Positions 21,082 to 25,548 of a DNA stretch of 25,548 nucleotides are shown here, piece by piece. The position numbers were made by a program, and so were the translations under genes. The stretch lies in contig JAJOHG010000365.1 of NCBI GenBank assembly GCA_021029095.1, positions 1-25,548 on the forward strand. The letters are read 5' to 3'. Within the stretch, counting starts at the first letter, position 1; each line of letters opens with the position of its first letter. This DNA comes from Phellopilus nigrolimitatus. Its lineage: Eukaryota; Basidiomycota; Agaricomycetes; Hymenochaetales; Hymenochaetaceae. Under the pieces are notes generated by a model. It was not told the origin of the DNA. It saw only the letters and a program-made list of their open reading frames with translations, and did no database searches.

Positions 21082-22308
21082 ATGCAAGGTGCGCATATTG
21101 AGAATTATTCAGTGTACATTTCATTCAAGCAAGCACAGGATTCAACAAGTACTACCCACCGGATTACGATCCTCAGGAGCACAGCAGCTTAAACGCTTAC
21201 AGAGGTGAGCATACATATAACTCTCGCCAGCTAGGTCTGACTATTACCTCCAAATCCCAGGGAAACATGCCCTCGGAGACAGAGCACGCAAGATTGACAA
21301 GGGTATTCTGATCACGCGTTTTGAACTACCATACAACATCTGGTGGTATGTGCCTTCAGTGTCGCTTTGTGCTGCTGAATCGACTGACTAACGCTTATGT
21401 CTGAAGCGATGGCTGCAAGAACCACATTGGCATGGGAGTTCGATACAATGCCGAGAAGAAGAAAATCGGAAACTACTACTCGACCCCTATCTACTCGTTC
21501 CGTTGCAAGTGCCACCTCTGCGATAACTGGTTCACTATCGAGACCGATCCGAAGAACACGCGTTATGTTGTGACTTCTGGTGCACGTCAGAAGGATGAAG
21601 AATGGGATCCGGAGGAGAATGGTGGCTTCGCAGTGCACGGTTCGTGTCCTATGGAATGTGTTGTTTCCGAGTTAGATGACCAGAGCTCTCGCCAGACCCC
21701 GATAAAGCGGGCCCTTCTGACCCGCTTGCAGCTCTTGAGAAGTCCACGCAAGCCGAATCACACCTCAACAACGTCCAGAAACCTCGTATAGAAGCTCTAC
21801 AATCGCTCTCGGACCATTACAACAGCGATCCTTTCACCCTTTCCTCCCGCGCGCGCATGCACTTCCGCACCGCAAAGAAGCTCGACAAGGCTAAAAAAGA
21901 CGCCGACGACGCCGTAAAGAACAAATATGCGCTTCCAGAGGAACTCGCGCTCGTCGCAGATGACAGTTCCATGAAAGTAGAAGCAAAAGAGCTTTCTCGC
22001 AGGGAAGATTGGAGCATCGTGCAGACGCGGATGCGAAACGGCGAAGGCTTGCCGCAGAGCTTGGGTCACTTGGCGCTGTCTCACGTCCTTCGAGCTCGTT
22101 GAGCTCACAATCACGGTTGTTGCTACCCAATCGTCCGAAATGCCTCGCAGGAAAGAATCGCTCATCAACCGCGGAGGCTGCAGGAGCATCGTTCTCGCTT
22201 CGGAGTCGGTTAATACAAAACACGGCTCGCCACTCCGACCCGTTTCTGAAGCGAGATCAGTCCAAAGCTCTGGACGCTAAAGCGCTGGGGGTAAACTTGA
22301 AAAGGTGA
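21082..22308 (+). CDS. CWC16/Saf4-family splicing factor (CCDC130-like)
   Basis: Spliceosome-associated protein with a four-cysteine zinc-binding domain. The exons are 21082-21088 (only ATG CAA G), 21139-21204, 21261-21345, 21407-21639 and 21696 onward. Conserved segments are MQGFNKYYPPDYDPQEH, ARKIDKGILITRFELPYNIW, WCDGCKNHIGMGVRYNAEKK, YYSTPIYSFRCKCHLCDNWF, VVTSGARQKDEEWDPEE and DPLAALEKSTQAESHLNN. The C-x2-C and C-x-C-x2-C groups supply the zinc ligands. A coiled, basic C-terminus follows. The frame of exon 5 would end at 22102, but family-like C-terminal sequence (KRRRLAAELGSL, then SRLIQNTARHSDPF, ending LGVNLKR) continues in another frame to TGA 22306-22308. Removing 21977-22002, which begins GT and ends AG, restores it; see findings. 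The tiny first exon is supported by the family N-terminus MQGFNKYYPPDY. Confidence 0.9.
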
Positions 22309-22768
22309 TCATGAGCTTTCCCGTGTTTCGCTCCTCTTTCCGGTCTTACGAGCAAGTAAACTATTTCGGTGTAATCGTGTCATCCAATGTCATGTTGTAT
22401 TTGTAAATCCGCACTATTAGATTCCACGTAATTTATATTGGATAGCTATGATCGCGAGAGGGAAGAAAAAGTTACAAGTACAGCAAGGATGAAACAACCA
22501 GGTACGACAATGTGCTGGATATGATGACATGATATGCATATGATATGATATACGATACGATGAGACGACTGGGAGCGAGGGGTAGAATCGTATGATGGTG
22601 CCGACCAAGAAGCAACGAAAGGAAGGGTAGAAGAAAGAGGTGTAGGGCAAACAAAAGACAGAAAACAGACTGGATAAATAAACGTTACACAAAAGCAAAG
22701 CGGAAGGAGTAGTAATTCCGAGTGACGCGAAATGAAGAGAAATAAGAACCAGGAAAATGAGAGCACAT
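22309..22768. other. Convergent 3' intergenic region with GATAT-type repeat
   Basis: Two genes converge on this 460-bp stretch, which holds both 3' UTRs. A degenerate GATAT/GATAC repeat lies at about 22518-22562. Open frames on the minus strand here are hydrophobic because of pyrimidine-rich sequence and do not look coding. Confidence 0.4.
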
Positions 22769-24796
22769 CTAAGTCGAGATAGCCCAAGAATTGTCCCCAG
22801 AAGTAGGCGGTATGTCCCATTTCCAGAAGTCCGAAGAGTTATAAAAACTTGACTCGCCACCATCAATCTCACCGTAGAACCCGAGGCGTAGCGGGTCGGA
22901 GGCAGAGTCAAACAAAGAATCTGTCTTCACTTCAGTCTCATGATCAACGATCTCCGCGTCGTCGACTGGCACAGTCGCATGCGGAAGGACATGGTCAACC
23001 TCCGAGCCCGAGCCGGACTCCGGACTCGGGTTTGTCGACGACGTTGGCACGAGATCCGGCGTGTCCGCCTTCTCATCGTCCTGCTGGAACGCGGTGAAGT
23101 CGAGGAAACTGAAGATCAGGTCATCTCCAGTTGGCTCGGCCTTCGGAGACATGGCTCCGGTACCACCATTCAAATCTGTTGCTGAAGACGACGCCGCAGA
23201 GTCTGGGATATCAATGCCCGGCCCTACAGTTTTGACCAACTGAGCAAGTGTTTCCTGAAGATCCGGAGGGAGAGCAGAGTTATTGCTAAGCTCCAATATC
23301 TGTGTCATGTCACTATAGAACTGCGCAGCCTGCGGGGTCGTTTTGATACTCTCCGCCTCCGCCTGCCTGTTTGGCAGCTCTGCTTCGGACGCCTCAGCCA
23401 GCTCGCTCTTCATCCGCTTCGAAGGCGCCTCGTCACTTGCAACGTTCCTTGGCACGACAGTACTCGTTGACTGAACCAGCGCCTCTTCTTCACGAGGTCT
23501 TTTTAGAGGGTTTTCTGAAGGTGAAGGAGCTACTTGTGCAGGACTGGGTGCGGGCTCGGATACAGGCGCAGGCGCGACGGGTGTAGTCGGAGGCACAGCC
23601 TTCGATGCCCTACGCTGCCTCGGCGCCTTGGGTTTAGCTGGGGCCTTCACCTTAGGCGACTTCGGAGTCTGCGGCGAGGCATGCACGTGATTAGGCGTGG
23701 CAGCGGATGGCACTGGGGTCGAAGCGGACGGAGAGGGTACGCTTTCTGCAGTATTCGAAGACGTTGCCAACAACCCTTTTGGCTTCGCCTGAATAACAGA
23801 AGGAGGGCGAGCGGGAGGTATCTGACGAGGCGGTGGAGCTTGATTCTGAGGTAAAAGCTGGGGCGGCTGTTGATGCGCGGTGGAAGGACGGACAGTACCA
23901 GTCATCGGATTCATAGCGTAACCCGGTTGCATGCCTACTTGCGGCATAATTCCGCTGTCGCCAGGCGGTGGTTGCATATTCGTAGGACGAGCACGCATAG
24001 CTTCCTGCTGCTGCTGTAACTGGCGTAGAGCAGCCGCGAATCGGATCCTGATTTCATTCGCAGCACCCTGCACTTGCCTAAGCATTTGCAAATCCGTTAT
24101 GAAAACAGGCGTCGGAGATTGTAGGAGTTGTCGTTGTCTTTCTACCAAGTCAATCTAGAAAGTATAAAATCAATATATCAGGTTGCAAAACGAAGGATCA
24201 ATGACGACGTACCATTGACACAATCCCTTTTGTTGATTTGTGATCTGTGATAATAGCATGGTACATCGGCAAAATTTTATCCAGCTCCGCGATACTTTTG
24301 CAGAGATTCTCAAAAGCCATATTAAATGTCGGCCTCTCGGCTTCGGAAACGGGTCTAACGTCAAGGTGTGTCACGTCTAAATATGCAGATTGTCAGACAA
24401 TCTAATATACGACGAAGTAGAATAGGAACGCACTTCGTTGTCTTGAGACATCTTCTTTCTGCTGAGTGATGAAGAAATTCGCGGAGCGAATCATTTCTGG
24501 ACTAGGCCTCACCAGATTCGGGAAAGCAGCGAATTGTCCAGGATTGTGGCCGTTCGGGGGACGTTGAGCAAGCACGTCATTTGACCTTGAGGCCATTCCA
24601 GGCTGCCCAGACCCATTTAAGGCTGTGGTTTGAGGCTGCATTGATGGTGAATTTTGAAGCGCCATCTGGGCTTGTTGCTGATTCGGAAACGGATGATTTG
24701 AAACCGACGCTTGTGGAGACTGCTGCTGCTGCTGCTGCTGCTGCTGTTGTTGTTGCTGCTGCTGCTGATGTTGTTGTTGTTGTTGCTGCTGCTGCT

Positions 24797-24827
<31 letters not shown>

Positions 24828-25548
24828 TTGCAATTTCATCCTTTGCTGCATTTGAATCCGATGCAATTGCTGCTGAAGAGCAGGCCTATGCGTCTCGACC
24901 TGCATGATGAATTGCTCTGGCCATCCCTGAGAACGCATCACTTCCGCCGGAACGTTCGCCATTTTCAGCATCTGCAAACTCTGTTGCGTCGGTGTGGAAC
25001 CCGTCTGCTGTAAAATCTGAGCACCTGGCTGGTTCATCGGTTGCTGCGATGACGGCTGCATTTGTTGCTTCATCAGCGCCTGCGTCACAGACAACTCGAA
25101 CGCTTCGAGAAGTTGCTCATGCACAAGCTTGATGTGGTTCGCAATTTGCATTCGGCTCTGCTCACTGCCATTAACTTGCATCAAGCCCATCTTAGCTGCA
25201 ATGACAGGCCACAGCTCATGGCGTTTGACCTATTCAACAGTCAGTGAAGCACGTCGAGGACAAAAAAAAAACGGGAAACCCACAGCTACGGAACCACCCA
25301 TTCGTATCACTTCTACGTGCAGATCATGAAGATCAATCTGACGATCCCCTAGCTGAAGGATGCGAGGATCGGGTTGCTCCCCTCACGCTCCCAACCAACC
25401 CTTAAACATCTCCATAAACTTGGGCCGACTGAGAGTCGGAAAATGTGGAGGATCTGGACGCTGACCCTCCTGCGCTTCGAGATTTGACATTTGCTGACCT
25501 GCTCTCGCCTGATCTGGGAGCAGTAAACCGTTCGGCGTCGGTTGCGGA
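22769..25548 (-). CDS. ARID-domain, Gln-rich SWI/SNF-type subunit (Swi1/ARID1-like), C-terminal part
   Basis: The gene enters from the right edge and ends at the stop 22769-22771. The exons are 25284-25548 (partial), 24434-25229, 24213-24376 and 22769-24154, with consistent phases. The first exon and start of the second hold an ARID-like DNA-binding domain: FMEMFKGWLGA, PDPRILQLGDRQIDLHDLHV, EVIRMGGSVAVKRHELWPVI, AAKMGLM. After it come a Gln-rich region with a Q20-H-Q16 tract, a helical segment RPTFNMAFENLCKSIAELDK and a long Pro/Ala/Ser-rich tail. That tail has PKSPKVKAPAKPKAPRQRRA (basic) and PLKRPREEE and an acidic, Ser-rich end (SDFWKWDIPP). The order ARID, poly-Q, disordered tail fits fungal Swi1-like subunits that help recruit the remodeller. 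An in-frame TGA lies within the ARID (25384-25386). The family assignment rests on the ARID pattern; another ARID protein is possible. Confidence 0.75.
24720..24830 (-). repeat. CAG/CAA repeat encoding poly-Gln (Q20-H-Q16)
   Basis: 37 consecutive codons are CAG or CAA except one CAT (plus 24768-24770). CAG and CAA are interspersed, which usually limits slippage compared with pure CAG. It lies in frame in the ARID protein. Confidence 0.95.

Noticed and set aside
21977..22002. Programmed ribosomal frameshift in the Saf4-like gene
   Set aside because: No slippery heptamer or downstream structure is evident; an indel or tiny intron is the simpler reading.
22518..22562. GATAT-type repeat as a telomeric or centromeric element
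   Set aside because: It is too short and degenerate and sits in a convergent 3' UTR; simple-sequence drift is enough to explain it.
22417..22911. Hydrophobic minus-strand open frame of 164 codons
   Set aside because: It overlaps the end of the ARID gene in another frame and comes from pyrimidine-rich 3' UTR sequence; it has no signal peptide logic or splice support.
24581..24907. Plus-strand open frames rich in Leu, Ala or Val
   Set aside because: Antisense shadows of the CAG/CAA repeat encoding poly-Gln.

Overview
The window looks like nuclear DNA of a filamentous basidiomycete, most likely an Agaricomycete. The genes carry many short introns of about 48-80 nt with GT-AG borders, and intergenic spacing is short around the conserved genes. 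A fungal alpha-aminoadipate lysine-pathway enzyme is present, and so is a multi-pass membrane protein of a type I associate with basidiomycetes. I see no rRNA, tRNA, CRISPR array or complete transposon. All calls come from reading the sequence; no database search was made.

Layout. 1-2561 (minus strand): a partial oligoribonuclease-like gene whose frame is broken in this reading, a Ser-rich stretch of uncertain ownership, and a disordered basic protein. 2872-4672 (plus): homocitrate synthase, four clean exons. 4673-12516: a long gene-poor accessory stretch. It holds two clearly paralogous small secreted protein genes (A at 5569-5878, B at 8073-8320) whose duplication includes the promoter. It also holds a third small secreted protein gene with the same architecture (C, 9333-9649), a decayed gene fragment (6805-7064), a low-complexity protein (10476-11149) and a possible WD40-like fragment. 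12517-16080 (plus): an inositol-polyphosphate 5-phosphatase of 998 aa in 11 exons, with large insertions and one GC-AG intron. 16289-17988 (minus): a multi-exon, probably seven-helix membrane protein. 19509-19805 (plus): a small low-complexity protein. 20291-20835 (minus) and 21082-22308 (plus): a divergent pair encoding ribosomal protein uS10 (RPS20) and a CWC16/Saf4-type splicing factor. 22769-25548 (minus): the C-terminal part of a Gln-rich ARID protein resembling the SWI/SNF subunit Swi1, running off the right edge.

The housekeeping genes cover lysine synthesis, phosphoinositide turnover, translation, splicing and chromatin remodelling, and do not form a pathway together. The main candidate for something undescribed is the small secreted family A/B/C. 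Each has a signal peptide encoded by exon 1, a phase-0 intron near the predicted signal-peptide end, and a short mature part ending in Glu-Cys-X7-8-Cys. A and B also share a TATA box and a 17-nt inverted-repeat box upstream. Three coding disruptions in otherwise conserved genes (oligoribonuclease, Saf4, ARID) are listed separately; they may be assembly errors, allelic lesions or unusual introns.
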